64,000 nucleotides of DNA from Burkholderiales bacterium C2 (GCA_005503085.1 SCOI01000001.1:248001-312000); one strand, 5' to 3'; counted from the stretch's first letter, positions 8,667 through 17,486 are shown. Notes: generated by a model from the sequence alone, not told the origin. Translations and numbers: made by a program.

Positions 8667-9164
8667 ATGGCCCAGTTGAATGTCAACGGTGCGCTGCGCG
8701 AATTCGAGGCCGAGCCCGACACCCCGCTGCTGTGGGTGCTGCGTGAACAGCTCGGCCTGACCGGCAGCAAATACGGCTGCGGCATCGCCCAGTGCGGTGC
8801 CTGCACCGTCCATATCGACGGCGTCCCGACACGCTCCTGTGTGCGGCCCGTCTCCACGGTCGGGGCCAGGGAGAAAATCCTCACGATCGAAGGTCTGTCG
8901 CCCGACGGCAGCCACCCGGTGCAGCAGGCCTGGGCCGCGCTGGACGTGCCGCAATGCGGCTTCTGCCAGAGCGGCATGATCATGGCGGCCGTCGCGCTGC
9001 TGAAGGAGAAACCCAGGCCCAGCGACGCCGACATCGACGCGGCGATCACCAACATCTGTCGCTGCGGCACCTATAACCGGGTGCGCGCCGCCATCCACCA
9101 TGTGGCCGGCGGCTCCAAGCGCGCGGCCATCCCGATCCGCATCGTCGACGGGGGTGCCGCATGA
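8667..9164 (+). CDS. [2Fe-2S] subunit of an isoquinoline 1-oxidoreductase-type molybdenum hydroxylase (IorA-like)
   Basis: A 165-residue small subunit of the xanthine-oxidase family. The plant-ferredoxin-type cluster motif is [14 protein letters not shown] followed by a fourth Cys (SCVRP). The second cluster is in the helical domain (CGFCQSGM and CRCGTYNRV). It has no signal peptide, which is normal because the complex is exported together with the Tat-tagged large subunit. Electrons from the molybdenum site pass through both clusters to an external acceptor. It starts after an AGGAG ribosome-binding site and overlaps the large-subunit gene by four bases. It is the first gene of an operon that runs into soxXYZA. 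Confidence 0.9.
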   Translation: MAQLNVNGALREFEAEPDTPLLWVLREQLGLTGSKYGCGIAQCGACTVHIDGVPTRSCVRPVSTVGAREKILTIEGLSPDGSHPVQQAWAALDVPQCGFCQSGMIMAAVALLKEKPRPSDADIDAAITNICRCGTYNRVRAAIHHVAGGSKRAAIPIRIVDGGAA

Positions 9165-11332
9165 ACCAGGCCACGACACGACGCCAGTTCCTGCAGCGCA
9201 GCGCCCTCGGCGGCGGCGGACTGATGCTGGGCTTTCATGTGCCGCTGCCGGCTCAGGCGCAGGCCACGGCGGCCACGCCCGAGATCAATGCCTGGGTGCT
9301 GATCAAACCCGACGACAGCGTCGTGATCCGCATCGCCCGCTCCGAGATGGGCCAGGGCACGCTGACCGGCCTGGCCCAGCTGGTGGCCGAGGAGCTGGAA
9401 TGCGACTGGGCCAAGGTCACGACCGAGTACCCGACGCCCGGGCAAAACCTGGCACGCCAGCGCGCCTGGGGCAATTTCTCGACGGGTGGCAGCCGCGGCA
9501 TCCGCGAGTCGCACGACTATGTGCGCAAGGGCGGGGCCGCCGCACGGCTGATGCTGGTCCAGGCCGCAGCGGCCGACTGGGGCGTGCCGGCCGCCGAATG
9601 CACGACGGCCAAGAGCCTGATCAGCCACAAGACCAGTGGCCGCAGCACCAGCTACGGCAAGGTGGCCGCCGCGGCCGCCAAGCTGCCCATCCCGGCTGCG
9701 GCCGAGATCAAGCTCAAGGAGCCCGGTGCCTGGACCCTGGTCGGCCAACCGATACGCCGCCTGGATACCCGTGACAAGCTGACCGGCGCCCAGGTCTACG
9801 GCATGGACCTGAAGCTGCCGGGCATGCTCAATGCCGCGATCAAGGACTGCCCGGTGTTCGGCGGCAAGCTCAAGAGCTTCGACGCCGCCGCCACCTTAAA
9901 GCGCCCCGGCATCAAGGCCGTGCTGCCGGTCGGCGACAGTGCGGTGGCCGTGGTGGCCGATACCTGGTGGCGCGCCAAGACCGCGCTGGACCAGCTGCCC
10001 ATCGTCTGGGACGAGGGTCCGAACGCCCAGCTCAGCAGCGCCGCCATCACGGCGACGCTGAAGGAAGGGCTGGATGCGAAAGACGCAGTGGCCGGCAGCA
10101 AGGTGGGCGATGCGCCGGCGGCCATCGCGGCCTCGGCCCGCCGGCTGGAGGCGGTCTACGGCTACCCCTTCCAGAACCACGCGACCATGGAGACGATGAA
10201 CGCGACCGCACGCTGGACCCCCGAGCGCTGCGAGGTCTGGACCCCGACTCAGAACGGCGAGGCCGCCCTGGCCGCCGCCGCCGAGGCGGCCGGCCTGCCG
10301 CCGGCGCAGTGCGAGGTCTACAAGCTGCTGCTGGGCGGCGGTTTCGGCCGGCGCGGCGCGGTGCATGACTGGGTGCGTCAGGCGGTGGCCATCGCCAAGC
10401 AGATGCCCGGCACGCCGATCAAGATGATCTGGTCGCGCGAGGAGGACATGCAGCACGGCCGCTACCACCCGGTCACGCAGTGCAAGCTGACGGCGGGCCT
10501 GGACGCGCAGGGCAAGATCACGGGTCTTTCGATGCGCATCTCGGGCCAGTCCATCGTGGCCGGCATCTTCCCGCAGAACATCCGCGACGGCCGCGACCCG
10601 GTGGTGTTCCAGGGGCTCAATGCCGATGGCCCCGAGGGGCATCTGGGCTACAAGTTCCCGGCCCTGCTGATCGAGCATGCGATGCGCAATCCGGCGGTGC
10701 CGCCGGGCTTCTGGCGCGGCGTCAATCTGAACCAGAACGCGATCTATGTGGAGTGCTTTCTGGACGAGATCGCCCATGCCACCCAGCGCGACCCGCTGGC
10801 GCTGCGCCGCGAGCTGCTGGCCGGCTCGCCCAAGCACCTGGCGGTCTTGAACGCGGTGGCCGACAAGGCCGGCTGGGGCAGACCAGCGCCCAAGGGCCAC
10901 CATCGCGGCCTGGCCCAGATCATGGGCTTCGGCAGCTATGTCGCGGCCTGTGCCGAGGTCTCGGTCGGACCCAAGGGCGCGCTGAAGATCCATCGCATCG
11001 TGGCCGCCACCGACTGCGGCCATGCAGTCAATCCGCAGCAGATCGAGGCCCAGGTCGAGGGCAGCTTTGTCTACGGCCTGTCGGCCGCCTTGTTCGGCGA
11101 ATGCACGGTCAAGAACGGCCGCATCGAGCAGAGCAATTTCCACGACTATCCGGTGCTGAAGATGGAGCACATGCCCAAGGTCGAGACGGTGGTGATGCCC
11201 TCGGGCGGCTTTTGGGGCGGGGTCGGCGAGCCCACCATCGCGGTGGCCGCGCCGGCGGTGCTGAATGCGATCTTCGCGGCCACCGGCAAGCGCATCCGTC
11301 AGCTGCCGCTGAAGGACCAGCTGGCGGCCTGA
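9161..11332 (+). CDS. Molybdopterin-binding subunit of isoquinoline 1-oxidoreductase-type enzyme (IorB-like), Tat-exported
   Basis: A 723-residue catalytic subunit. It begins with a twin-arginine signal ([20 protein letters not shown]) ending near AQAQA, so the enzyme is periplasmic. Molybdopterin-domain motifs include [29 protein letters not shown] and, near the C-terminus, [10 protein letters not shown]. The last contains the catalytic glutamate (Glu690) of this family. Members hydroxylate N-heterocycles or oxidise aldehydes, usually with molybdopterin cytosine dinucleotide. The substrate cannot be told from the sequence. No MocA- or CoxF/XdhC-type maturation gene is next to it. The soxX cytochrome gene begins only 5 bases after its stop, so the c-type cytochromes may be its electron acceptor. 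Confidence 0.9.
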   Translation: MNQATTRRQFLQRSALGGGGLMLGFHVPLPAQAQATAATPEINAWVLIKPDDSVVIRIARSEMGQGTLTGLAQLVAEELECDWAKVTTEYPTPGQNLARQRAWGNFSTGGSRGIRESHDYVRKGGAAARLMLVQAAAADWGVPAAECTTAKSLISHKTSGRSTSYGKVAAAAAKLPIPAAAEIKLKEPGAWTLVGQPIRRLDTRDKLTGAQVYGMDLKLPGMLNAAIKDCPVFGGKLKSFDAAATLKRPGIKAVLPVGDSAVAVVADTWWRAKTALDQLPIVWDEGPNAQLSSAAITATLKEGLDAKDAVAGSKVGDAPAAIAASARRLEAVYGYPFQNHATMETMNATARWTPERCEVWTPTQNGEAALAAAAEAAGLPPAQCEVYKLLLGGGFGRRGAVHDWVRQAVAIAKQMPGTPIKMIWSREEDMQHGRYHPVTQCKLTAGLDAQGKITGLSMRISGQSIVAGIFPQNIRDGRDPVVFQGLNADGPEGHLGYKFPALLIEHAMRNPAVPPGFWRGVNLNQNAIYVECFLDEIAHATQRDPLALRRELLAGSPKHLAVLNAVADKAGWGRPAPKGHHRGLAQIMGFGSYVAACAEVSVGPKGALKIHRIVAATDCGHAVNPQQIEAQVEGSFVYGLSAALFGECTVKNGRIEQSNFHDYPVLKMEHMPKVETVVMPSGGFWGGVGEPTIAVAAPAVLNAIFAATGKRIRQLPLKDQLAA

Positions 11333-11337
11333 GCGCC

Positions 11338-11733
11338 ATGCTGCTGGCCACCTTGCTGCTGGCGTCGGCGAGCACCGCCGACGCCATCCCCGAGCCGCTG
11401 CAAGGGCTGCAGGGCGATGCGCAGCGCGGCCGCGCCATCGTCGCGAGCCGCCAGAGCGGGCTGTGCCTGCTGTGCCACAGCGCACCGATCCCGGAGGAGC
11501 GTTTCCAGGGCACGCTGGCGCCCAGCCTGGCGGGCGCCGGCGCGCGCTGGAGCGCTGGCCAGCTGCGCCTGCGCATCGTCGACAGCCAGCGCGTCAACCC
11601 CGACTCCATCATGCCGGCCTATCACCGCGTCGACGGCCTGAACCAGGTCGGCCGCGACTGGCGCGGCAAGCCGGTGCTCGATGCCCAGCAGGTCGAGGAT
11701 GTCGTGGCCTATCTGCAGACCTTGAAGGACTGA
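11338..11733 (+). CDS. soxX: SoxX, c-type cytochrome
   Basis: A 131-residue exported monohaem cytochrome with a short signal peptide (about residues 1-16). The haem motif is CLLCH at residues 43-47 and the likely axial Met92 is in SIMPAYHR. The pattern FQGTLAPSLAGAGARWSAGQLRLRIVD matches SoxX. SoxX and SoxA form the SoxXA complex, which attaches thiosulfate oxidatively to the SoxY cysteine. The true start is the ATG at 11338, 5 bases after iorB. The longer open frame upstream is a shadow of iorB. soxY follows after 3 bases. Confidence 0.87.
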   Translation: MLLATLLLASASTADAIPEPLQGLQGDAQRGRAIVASRQSGLCLLCHSAPIPEERFQGTLAPSLAGAGARWSAGQLRLRIVDSQRVNPDSIMPAYHRVDGLNQVGRDWRGKPVLDAQQVEDVVAYLQTLKD

Positions 11734-11736
11734 GGC

Positions 11737-12168
11737 ATGGACCGCACGCGCCGTCTTTGCCTGGGTCTGGGCATGAGCCTGGTGCTGCGGCCGGCCGACG
11801 CCGCGCCCGAGGCGCTGCGCGCGGCGATCGCCGGCTTTGCCGCCGGCACGCCGGTCCAGCGCGGCCGCATCGCGCTGGAGATCGCGCCGCTGGTCGAGAA
11901 CGGCAACGCCGTGCCCATCAGCATCACCGTCGACAGCCCGATGACGGCCACCGACCATGTGCGCGAGATCGCGCTGTTCACCGCGCAGAACCCGCAGCTG
12001 GAGGTACTGCACTGCCGGCTCGGCCCGCACGCCGGCCGCGCGGCGGTGGCCACCCGCATCCGGCTGGCCACCAGCCAGCAGATTGTTGCGCTGGCGCGCC
12101 TGTCCGATGGCAGCTGCTGGCAGGTCGGCGCCGATGTCGTGGTCACGCTGGCCGCCTGCGTGGAGTAG
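11737..12168 (+). CDS. soxY: SoxY-like sulfur carrier with atypical C-terminus
   Basis: A 143-residue SoxY homolog. It starts with a twin-arginine-like signal (RTRRLCLGLGMSLVL) and continues with the Ig-like SoxY domain (VENGNAVPISITVDSPM; FTAQNPQLEVLHCRLGP; RIRLATSQQIVALARLSDG). Canonical SoxY ends with GGCGG, whose Cys is the swinging-arm attachment point for sulfur intermediates. Here the protein ends LAACVE: the cysteine is still third from the end, but all four flanking glycines are replaced. The function as carrier is therefore inferred and might be altered. It sits between soxX and soxZ, 3 and 6 bases apart. Confidence 0.83.
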   Translation: MDRTRRLCLGLGMSLVLRPADAAPEALRAAIAGFAAGTPVQRGRIALEIAPLVENGNAVPISITVDSPMTATDHVREIALFTAQNPQLEVLHCRLGPHAGRAAVATRIRLATSQQIVALARLSDGSCWQVGADVVVTLAACVE

Positions 12169-12174
12169 CAAGCC

Positions 12175-12495
12175 ATGGCCCGAACGCTGATCACCCTGCC
12201 CGCCAGCGCGCCGCGCGGCAGCATCATCGAGATCCGCACCTTGATCGCGCATCCGATGGAGACCGGCTACCGGCGCGACGGTGACGGCAGCCTGCTGCCG
12301 CGCAATATCCTGCGCCGCTTCGAGTGCCGCTACAACGGGGAACTCGTTTTCAGCACCGACTTGTTCGCCGCCATCGCCGCCAACCCCTATCTGGCCTTCC
12401 CGCTGCGGGTCGGCGACAGCGGCACGCTGAGCTTCAGCTGGACCGGCGACCAGGGCTTCGTGCAGACCGAGACCGTCACGCTGACCGCGACATGA
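12175..12495 (+). CDS. soxZ: SoxZ, sulfur carrier complex subunit
   Basis: A 106-residue SoxZ, the partner of SoxY in the SoxYZ carrier. The conserved IIEIRTLIAHPMETGYR and PRNILRRFECRYNGE are present and the protein has the usual all-beta length. It has no signal peptide, because SoxZ is exported piggy-back with the Tat-tagged SoxY. The last four bases overlap the start of soxA (ATGA). The sequence shows no sign of decay, so the divergent tail of SoxY next to it is unlikely to be a pseudogene effect. Confidence 0.92.
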   Translation: MARTLITLPASAPRGSIIEIRTLIAHPMETGYRRDGDGSLLPRNILRRFECRYNGELVFSTDLFAAIAANPYLAFPLRVGDSGTLSFSWTGDQGFVQTETVTLTAT

Positions 12496-13235
12496 AGGCC
12501 TGGCCGGCGCTGCTGCTGCTTGCGACCGCCCTGCCCGCCGGGGCGCAACAGCGCTCGGGCTTCGAGCAGCTGAGCCCGGCGCTGCAGGCCATGCAGCGTG
12601 ACGACGCCCAGAACCCGGCCATGCTGTGGGTGCAGGATGGCGCTCAGCTGTGGGCGCGTGGCCCCGACAAGGCCTGCGCCTCCTGCCATGGCGATGCGAG
12701 GCAGAGCATGGTCGGCGTGGCCGCCCGCTACCCGGCCTTCGACAGCCGCACAGCCGGGCCGCTGAACCTGGCTCAGCGCGTCAACCAATGCCGCAGCGTC
12801 CACCAGCGCCGGCCACCCTGGCCGGCCGAGAGCGCCGAGCTGCTGGGGCTGACGGCCTTCATCGGCCTGCAGTCGCGCGGCCTGCCGCTGGCGCCGCCCA
12901 CCGACGCGCGGCTGGAGCCGGCGCGCGCGCGGGGTCAGGTCTTGTTCAACGCCCGCATCGGCCAGCTCCATCTGAGCTGTGCGATCTGCCATCAAGCGAA
13001 CGTCGGGCAGCGTCTGGCCGGCAGCCTGATACCGCCGGGTCATGTGAACGGCTACCCGCTGTACCGGCTGGAATGGCAGGGCCTGGGTTCGCTGCAGCGC
13101 CGGCTGCGCAACTGCATGAGCGGGGTGCGGGCCGAGCCCTTCGCCTGGGATGCGCAGGAACTGCTGGATCTGGAGCTCTATCTGGCCCGGCGTGGCGCCG
13201 GTCTGGCCATGGAGACACCGGCCGTGCGGCCTTGA
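12492..13235 (+). CDS. soxA: SoxA, dihaem c-type cytochrome
   Basis: A 247-residue exported cytochrome (signal peptide about residues 1-18). It has two haem motifs, CASCH (62-66) and CAICH (163-167). The conserved active-site cysteine Cys208 lies in RNCMSGVRAEPF, which carries the persulfide haem ligand in characterised SoxXA. The presence of this cysteine argues that the complex is catalytically competent. The start at 12492 overlaps soxZ by four bases. The longer frame upstream is a shadow. In a complete Sox system soxB and soxCD would follow. Here the next gene, 55 bases on, is a flavoprotein disulfide reductase. Confidence 0.92.
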   Translation: MKAWPALLLLATALPAGAQQRSGFEQLSPALQAMQRDDAQNPAMLWVQDGAQLWARGPDKACASCHGDARQSMVGVAARYPAFDSRTAGPLNLAQRVNQCRSVHQRRPPWPAESAELLGLTAFIGLQSRGLPLAPPTDARLEPARARGQVLFNARIGQLHLSCAICHQANVGQRLAGSLIPPGHVNGYPLYRLEWQGLGSLQRRLRNCMSGVRAEPFAWDAQELLDLELYLARRGAGLAMETPAVRP

Positions 13236-13290
13236 GCTTGCGAGCGGCACGAGCTCCGATATGCTAGCCCGCTCACCAAGGACAGCTGCT

Positions 13291-14718
13291 ATGCGTCATC
13301 ACCGCCTGATCATTCTCGGCGCCGGCACCGCCGGCCTCAGCGCCTACAAGCAGGCCAGCGAACTCAGCGAGGACATCCTGCTGATCGACCCGGGCCCGCT
13401 GGGCACGACCTGCGCGCGGGTCGGCTGCATGCCGTCCAAGGCCTTGCTGCAGGTGGCGCGCGAGGTCCACGCCACGCACAGCCTGTACCGGCGCCAGCTG
13501 CTCAAGGGCCCCCGGCCCGCGCTGGACTCGGCGGCCGTGATGCAGCAGGTGCGCGGGCTGCGCGACCACTTCGTCAGCGGCCCGGTGCGCGCCGTCGAGA
13601 AGATGGGCCAGCACTATCTGCAGGCCAGCGCCCGTTTCGTCGCACCGAACCGCATCGAGGCACGCAGCGCCGCCGGCGTCGAGTTGTTCAGCGCCGATGC
13701 CATCATCGTCGCCACCGGCAGCCGGCCCCTGCTGCCGCCGGCCTGGCAGGCCTTCGGCAGCCGGGTGCTCACCAGCGACAGCTTGTTCGAGCTGCCAAGC
13801 TTGCCGGCACGGCTGGCCGTGGTCGGCCTGGGTGCGCTGGGCTGCGAGCTCGGCCAGGCGCTGGCGATGCTGGGTGTCGAGGTCCACGCCTTCGGGCGCG
13901 GCAGCGCCCGTGTGGCCGGCATGGCCCAGCCCGAGCTCGCCGCCTTGGCGCAAGCGGCGCTGGCCGAGCATTTCACGATGCATCAAGGCCATGAGGCTCG
14001 GTTGCAAGCCGCCGACCCGGGCCTGGTGGTTGAGTTCGGCGCGCAGCGCTTCGAGGTCGACGCGGTACTGGCCGCGCTGGGCCGCACGCCGGCGGTCGAG
14101 GGGCTGAACCTGGCCGCGCTGGGCTTGCCGCTCGATGCCCGGGGCCTGCCGGCCATCGATGCGCAAAGCCTGCGCGCCGGTGACACGGCGGTGTTCTTTG
14201 CCGGCGATGTCAATGCGCTGACGCCGCTGATGCACGAGGCGGCCGACGACGGCCGGCTGGCGGCCTGGTATGCGCTGCATCCGCAGGCCCCATGCCTGGC
14301 CCGCCGCACGCCGCTGGCCATCACCTTTACCGAGCCGCAGATGGCACGCTGCGGTCTTGGCCAGGCGGAGCTGCCGGCCGGCGCGCTGACCGGCCGCAGC
14401 AACTTCGGCACCCAGGGGCGCTCGCTCATCATGGGCCAGAGCCATGGCCTGATGCTGGTGCATGCCGACGCCGGCGGTCGGCTGATCGGTGCCGAGATGG
14501 TGTGCGCCGGCGCCGAGCATCTGGGCCATGAACTGGCCTGGCTGATACAGCGCGGCGTCGATGTCATCGAGGCGCTGCAACTGCCTTTTTATCACCCGGT
14601 GCTCGAAGAAGGCCTGCGCAGCGCGCTGCAGGACATTCGCCGCCAGCTGCCCGCGCGCGAGCGCCGTCCCGACCTGCCCTTGTGCGGCCAGGCGGACGAG
14701 GGCTTGCCCGGTATCTAG
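13291..14718 (+). CDS. Dihydrolipoamide dehydrogenase-like FAD disulfide oxidoreductase
   Basis: A 475-residue flavoprotein with the FAD dinucleotide motif LIILGAGTAGLSAYK at the N-terminus. The redox-active disulfide is CARVGC (Cys41 and Cys46). An NAD(P)-binding GxGxxG-like motif is LAVVGLGALGCELGQALAM, and there is a second FAD motif (VFFAGDVN). The C-terminal interface has HPVLEEGLRSAL with the His-Glu pair. It is therefore an active-looking member of the lipoamide dehydrogenase/glutathione reductase family. No E1/E2 complex genes accompany it. Its position after soxXYZA suggests a thiol or lipoate redox partner in sulfur metabolism, which is inference. An AAGGA site precedes the ATG chosen. 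It ends overlapping the convergent kinase gene by 4 bases. Confidence 0.85.
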   Translation: MRHHRLIILGAGTAGLSAYKQASELSEDILLIDPGPLGTTCARVGCMPSKALLQVAREVHATHSLYRRQLLKGPRPALDSAAVMQQVRGLRDHFVSGPVRAVEKMGQHYLQASARFVAPNRIEARSAAGVELFSADAIIVATGSRPLLPPAWQAFGSRVLTSDSLFELPSLPARLAVVGLGALGCELGQALAMLGVEVHAFGRGSARVAGMAQPELAALAQAALAEHFTMHQGHEARLQAADPGLVVEFGAQRFEVDAVLAALGRTPAVEGLNLAALGLPLDARGLPAIDAQSLRAGDTAVFFAGDVNALTPLMHEAADDGRLAAWYALHPQAPCLARRTPLAITFTEPQMARCGLGQAELPAGALTGRSNFGTQGRSLIMGQSHGLMLVHADAGGRLIGAEMVCAGAEHLGHELAWLIQRGVDVIEALQLPFYHPVLEEGLRSALQDIRRQLPARERRPDLPLCGQADEGLPGI

Positions 14719-16085
14719 GTCGCCCGCTGCGGCAGGCTCAGCACAAAACAGCTGCCGCCACCCTCGCGGCCTTCGCAGCGCACCTCGCCGCCATGGCGCT
14801 GCGCGATCTGCTTGACCAGGCTCAGGCCCAGGCCGACACCGCCGGCCAGTTCGGCATGGCCGGGCAGGCGGAAGAAGGGCTCGAAGATGCGCTCGCGCAT
14901 CTCGGGTGGCACGCCCGGGCCGCGGTCACAAACCCTCAGCTCCATGCTGGCGCCGCGCCGGCGCAGTTCCAGCAGCACCTGTTCGCCGCCGTAGCGGCGT
15001 GCGTTCTCGAGCAGATTGCGCAGCGCGCGGCGCAGCAGGCGCTCCTCGCCGGGCACCTTGAAGTCCAGCGCGGCCTCGTCCGGATCGACCAGGGCGCCGG
15101 TGCGCGAGGCCTCCTCGGCCGCCAGGCCCAGCAGGTCAACGGGATCCTGCTGCAGCGCCTGGGCACCGGACTCGAGCCGGCTGGCCAGCAAGACCTCCTC
15201 GACCAGCGCATCGAGCTCGCCGATATTGGTGTCGATCTCCTGCTGCAGCCGCGCGCGCTGGGCCGGACTGGATCCCTCCAGCATCGCGAACGCCATCTTC
15301 AGCCGCGCCAGCGGCGAGCGCAGCTCATGGCTGGCATTGGCCAGCAGGCTCTGATGCGAGCGCAGCAAGGCCTCGATCTGGCCGGCCGTGCGGTTGAAGC
15401 TGGCGGCCAGCGCGGCCACCTCATCGCGCCCGCCGTCCTTGACGCGATGCTGCAGATTGCCGGCGCCGAACAACTCGACACCGCGCTGCAGATTCTCCAG
15501 ACGCCGGGTCAGGCGCCGCACCACCGGATAGGCGCTGACCGCCACGGCGAGAAAGAGCAGCACCAGCAGAATGACCAGGGCTTCGCCGCTGGGGCGGGGC
15601 CCGAAAGGCGCCAGCAGCCAGGGGCCTTCATCGCGACGCGGCGGCCTGGCGATGCGCTCACCACGCTCGGCGCGTTCGCCCGGCGGGCTGGCGCCAGCCG
15701 CGCGCAGGCCGCCGCGCAGCATCCACAGGCTGCGCCCGTCCTCCAGCGGCACCTGCAGCTGGCGCGCGCCCGGGTCCTTGATGCGACGCTCGAACTGCTC
15801 CGAGGCCGCGATCCGCTCGCCCTGGGCATCGTCCAGCGCGATCGCCATGCGCAGGCGCTGGCCCCAGTCGCGCAGCGCCTGGGCCTGCTGCTCACGCGGC
15901 GCGTCGGCCTCGGGCAGCGCGCGGTGGATCAGCAGCGCCATCGAACTCAGGCGCTCGGTCGCGGCGGCCTCGAAGCCGCCGCGCTCCTGCTCGATCTGGC
16001 GCTGGAACAGCCAGGCCGAGCCGAAGGCAAAGGCCAGCAGCAGAACGACCAGGGTCAGATAGATGCGGAGATAGAGCGATTTCAA
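14715..16085 (-). CDS. Sensor histidine kinase (CpxA/OmpR-type partner)
   Basis: A 456-residue membrane kinase. The first transmembrane helix is at residues 7-27, a periplasmic domain of roughly 140 residues follows, and a second helix lies around 165-185. Then come a HAMP segment (RRLTRRLENLQRGVELF), the phosphoacceptor motif NASHELRSPLARLKMA, an N-box (LRNLLENARRYG) and G-boxes (DRGPGVP, GGVGLGLSLVKQI). It is the last gene of an operon with a Spy/CpxP-like protein and a response regulator, with 12 bases to the regulator. This arrangement resembles the Cpx envelope-stress system, but the signal sensed is not known from the sequence. Confidence 0.9.
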   Translation of the reverse strand: MKSLYLRIYLTLVVLLLAFAFGSAWLFQRQIEQERGGFEAAATERLSSMALLIHRALPEADAPREQQAQALRDWGQRLRMAIALDDAQGERIAASEQFERRIKDPGARQLQVPLEDGRSLWMLRGGLRAAGASPPGERAERGERIARPPRRDEGPWLLAPFGPRPSGEALVILLVLLFLAVAVSAYPVVRRLTRRLENLQRGVELFGAGNLQHRVKDGGRDEVAALAASFNRTAGQIEALLRSHQSLLANASHELRSPLARLKMAFAMLEGSSPAQRARLQQEIDTNIGELDALVEEVLLASRLESGAQALQQDPVDLLGLAAEEASRTGALVDPDEAALDFKVPGEERLLRRALRNLLENARRYGGEQVLLELRRRGASMELRVCDRGPGVPPEMRERIFEPFFRLPGHAELAGGVGLGLSLVKQIAQRHGGEVRCEGREGGGSCFVLSLPQRAT

Positions 16086-16097
16086 GAGCGCGCCACC

Positions 16098-16805
16098 TCA
16101 GCTGTCGGCGTCCTGCTTGCGCGCAAACACATAGCCGACGCCGCGCACCGTCAACACGCGGCGCGGGTTCTTGACGTCGTCCTCGATCAGCGCGCGGATG
16201 CGCGAGACATGGACATCGATCGAGCGATCGAAGGCATCCAGCGGATGGCCCTTGAGCGCATCCATGATCTGGTCGCGTGACAGTACCCGGCCCGGGCTTT
16301 GCGCCAGCACCACCAGCAGATCGAATTGATGGCTGGTCAGATCGCAGGGCTTGCCGTCCAGCCGCGCGACGCGCGCCGCCAGATCGATCTCGAGCCGGCC
16401 GAAGCGCAAGACATCGTCGGCCTGGCCCTCCGGCTCGGCACGGCGCAGCAAGGCCTTGACCCGCGCCTGCAGCTCGCGCGGCTCGAAGGGCTTGGCCAGA
16501 TAGTCATCGGCGCCCAGCTCCAGGCCGAGGATGCGGTCCATCGGCTCGCCGCGCGCCGACAGCATCAGCACCGGCAGGCGCCGGGTGCGGGCCTCGCCGC
16601 GCAGGCTGCGGCAGAAGTCCAGCCCGTCGCCATCGGGCAGCATCAGATCCAGCACCAGCAGATCCGGCAGGGCCGCCTCCAGCGCCTGCCGGCCCTGGGC
16701 CAGGCTGTGCGCGGTCTCGACCTCGAAGCCAGCGGCCGTCAGGTAGTCGCCCAGCATCGAGGTCAGGCGGGCATCGTCGTCAACAAGAAGCAGTCGGGTA
16801 CTCAT
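16098..16805 (-). CDS. OmpR-family response regulator
   Basis: A 235-residue response regulator. The receiver domain has the acidic pair in LLLVDDDARL, the phosphoacceptor Asp in LLVLDLMLPDGDG, and the Lys in YLAKPFEPREL. A C-terminal winged helix follows (LTSHQFDLLVVLAQSPGRVLSRDQIMDAL; VDVHVSRIRALIEDD-type; VRGVGYVF). The open frame has an in-frame ATG at 16886, but the ATG at 16805 gives the family's usual N-terminus and is preferred. It precedes the histidine kinase by 12 bases and is preceded by the Spy/CpxP-like gene. It probably controls that operon. Confidence 0.92.
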   Translation of the reverse strand: MSTRLLLVDDDARLTSMLGDYLTAAGFEVETAHSLAQGRQALEAALPDLLVLDLMLPDGDGLDFCRSLRGEARTRRLPVLMLSARGEPMDRILGLELGADDYLAKPFEPRELQARVKALLRRAEPEGQADDVLRFGRLEIDLAARVARLDGKPCDLTSHQFDLLVVLAQSPGRVLSRDQIMDALKGHPLDAFDRSIDVHVSRIRALIEDDVKNPRRVLTVRGVGYVFARKQDADS

Positions 16806-16904
16806 GGATGGCTGGGGCTGCGCCCGGCGGTGGCTGCCCGCGCGACGCGCCGCCACCAGGCCCGTGGACATGGAGGTGTCAAGCATAAGCGAGTCTCCGG
16901 AGTC

Positions 16905-17396
16905 TTACTGCTTGGGGGCGCCGGCCTTGGTCCGCTCGGCACAGTGTTCCGCCATCCGCGCCTGGCGCTTGGCCATGCGCTCGGCCAGCTTGCCGCGCTG
17001 CTCGGGCGTCAGCACATTGGCGGCGGCCACCAGGGCCTGGCTCATGCGCTTGCTGATCTGATCGTGCAGGGCCTGGGCCTGCTGGCGCTGCGACTCCACC
17101 GCTGTGGCGTCAATGCTGGGGGCGGTCAGCAAGGCCTGACCCTGGGCCCGCAGCTTGCGCAGCGCTTCATGCTGCGGCTTCAGATCGGCAGCCGCGCTGC
17201 GCATGATCTGCTTGACCTCGCTGCGCTGCGCCTCGCTGGCATCGACCAGCTCGAGCATGCGCTCGACACGCGGACCGCCACCCATCATGCCGTGACGGTC
17301 ATGATGGCCACCGGCCTGGGCCGACAGCGCACCCAGGCTCAGCACGGCGGCCAGCGCGGACAGGGTCAGCAGGGACTTGGGATTGAACTTGGACAT
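16905..17396 (-). CDS. Spy/CpxP-like periplasmic protein
   Basis: A 163-residue exported protein. The signal peptide is about residues 1-27 (ending SAQA). The mature part is helical and charged, with a His/Met/Gly-rich start (GGHHDRHGMMGGG) and one LTPEQRGKL motif, the LTxxQ signature of Spy/CpxP. Such proteins are periplasmic chaperones and feedback inhibitors of the Cpx-type kinase. The GGAG of an upstream in-frame ATG region (17397-17408) makes a good ribosome-binding site for the ATG at 17396, which was therefore chosen. It is first in the operon with the response regulator and kinase. The metal-like N-terminus might sense or bind metals (inference). Confidence 0.83.
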   Translation of the reverse strand: MSKFNPKSLLTLSALAAVLSLGALSAQAGGHHDRHGMMGGGPRVERMLELVDASEAQRSEVKQIMRSAAADLKPQHEALRKLRAQGQALLTAPSIDATAVESQRQQAQALHDQISKRMSQALVAAANVLTPEQRGKLAERMAKRQARMAEHCAERTKAGAPKQ

Positions 17397-17486
17397 CAGG
17401 GTCTCCATCAGTCAGTAGGGGGTGACGCAATGGTGAAACCGAGACGTAAGGCCCGCATGCAGGCCCCGTAAAGATCTGTGAACCAT

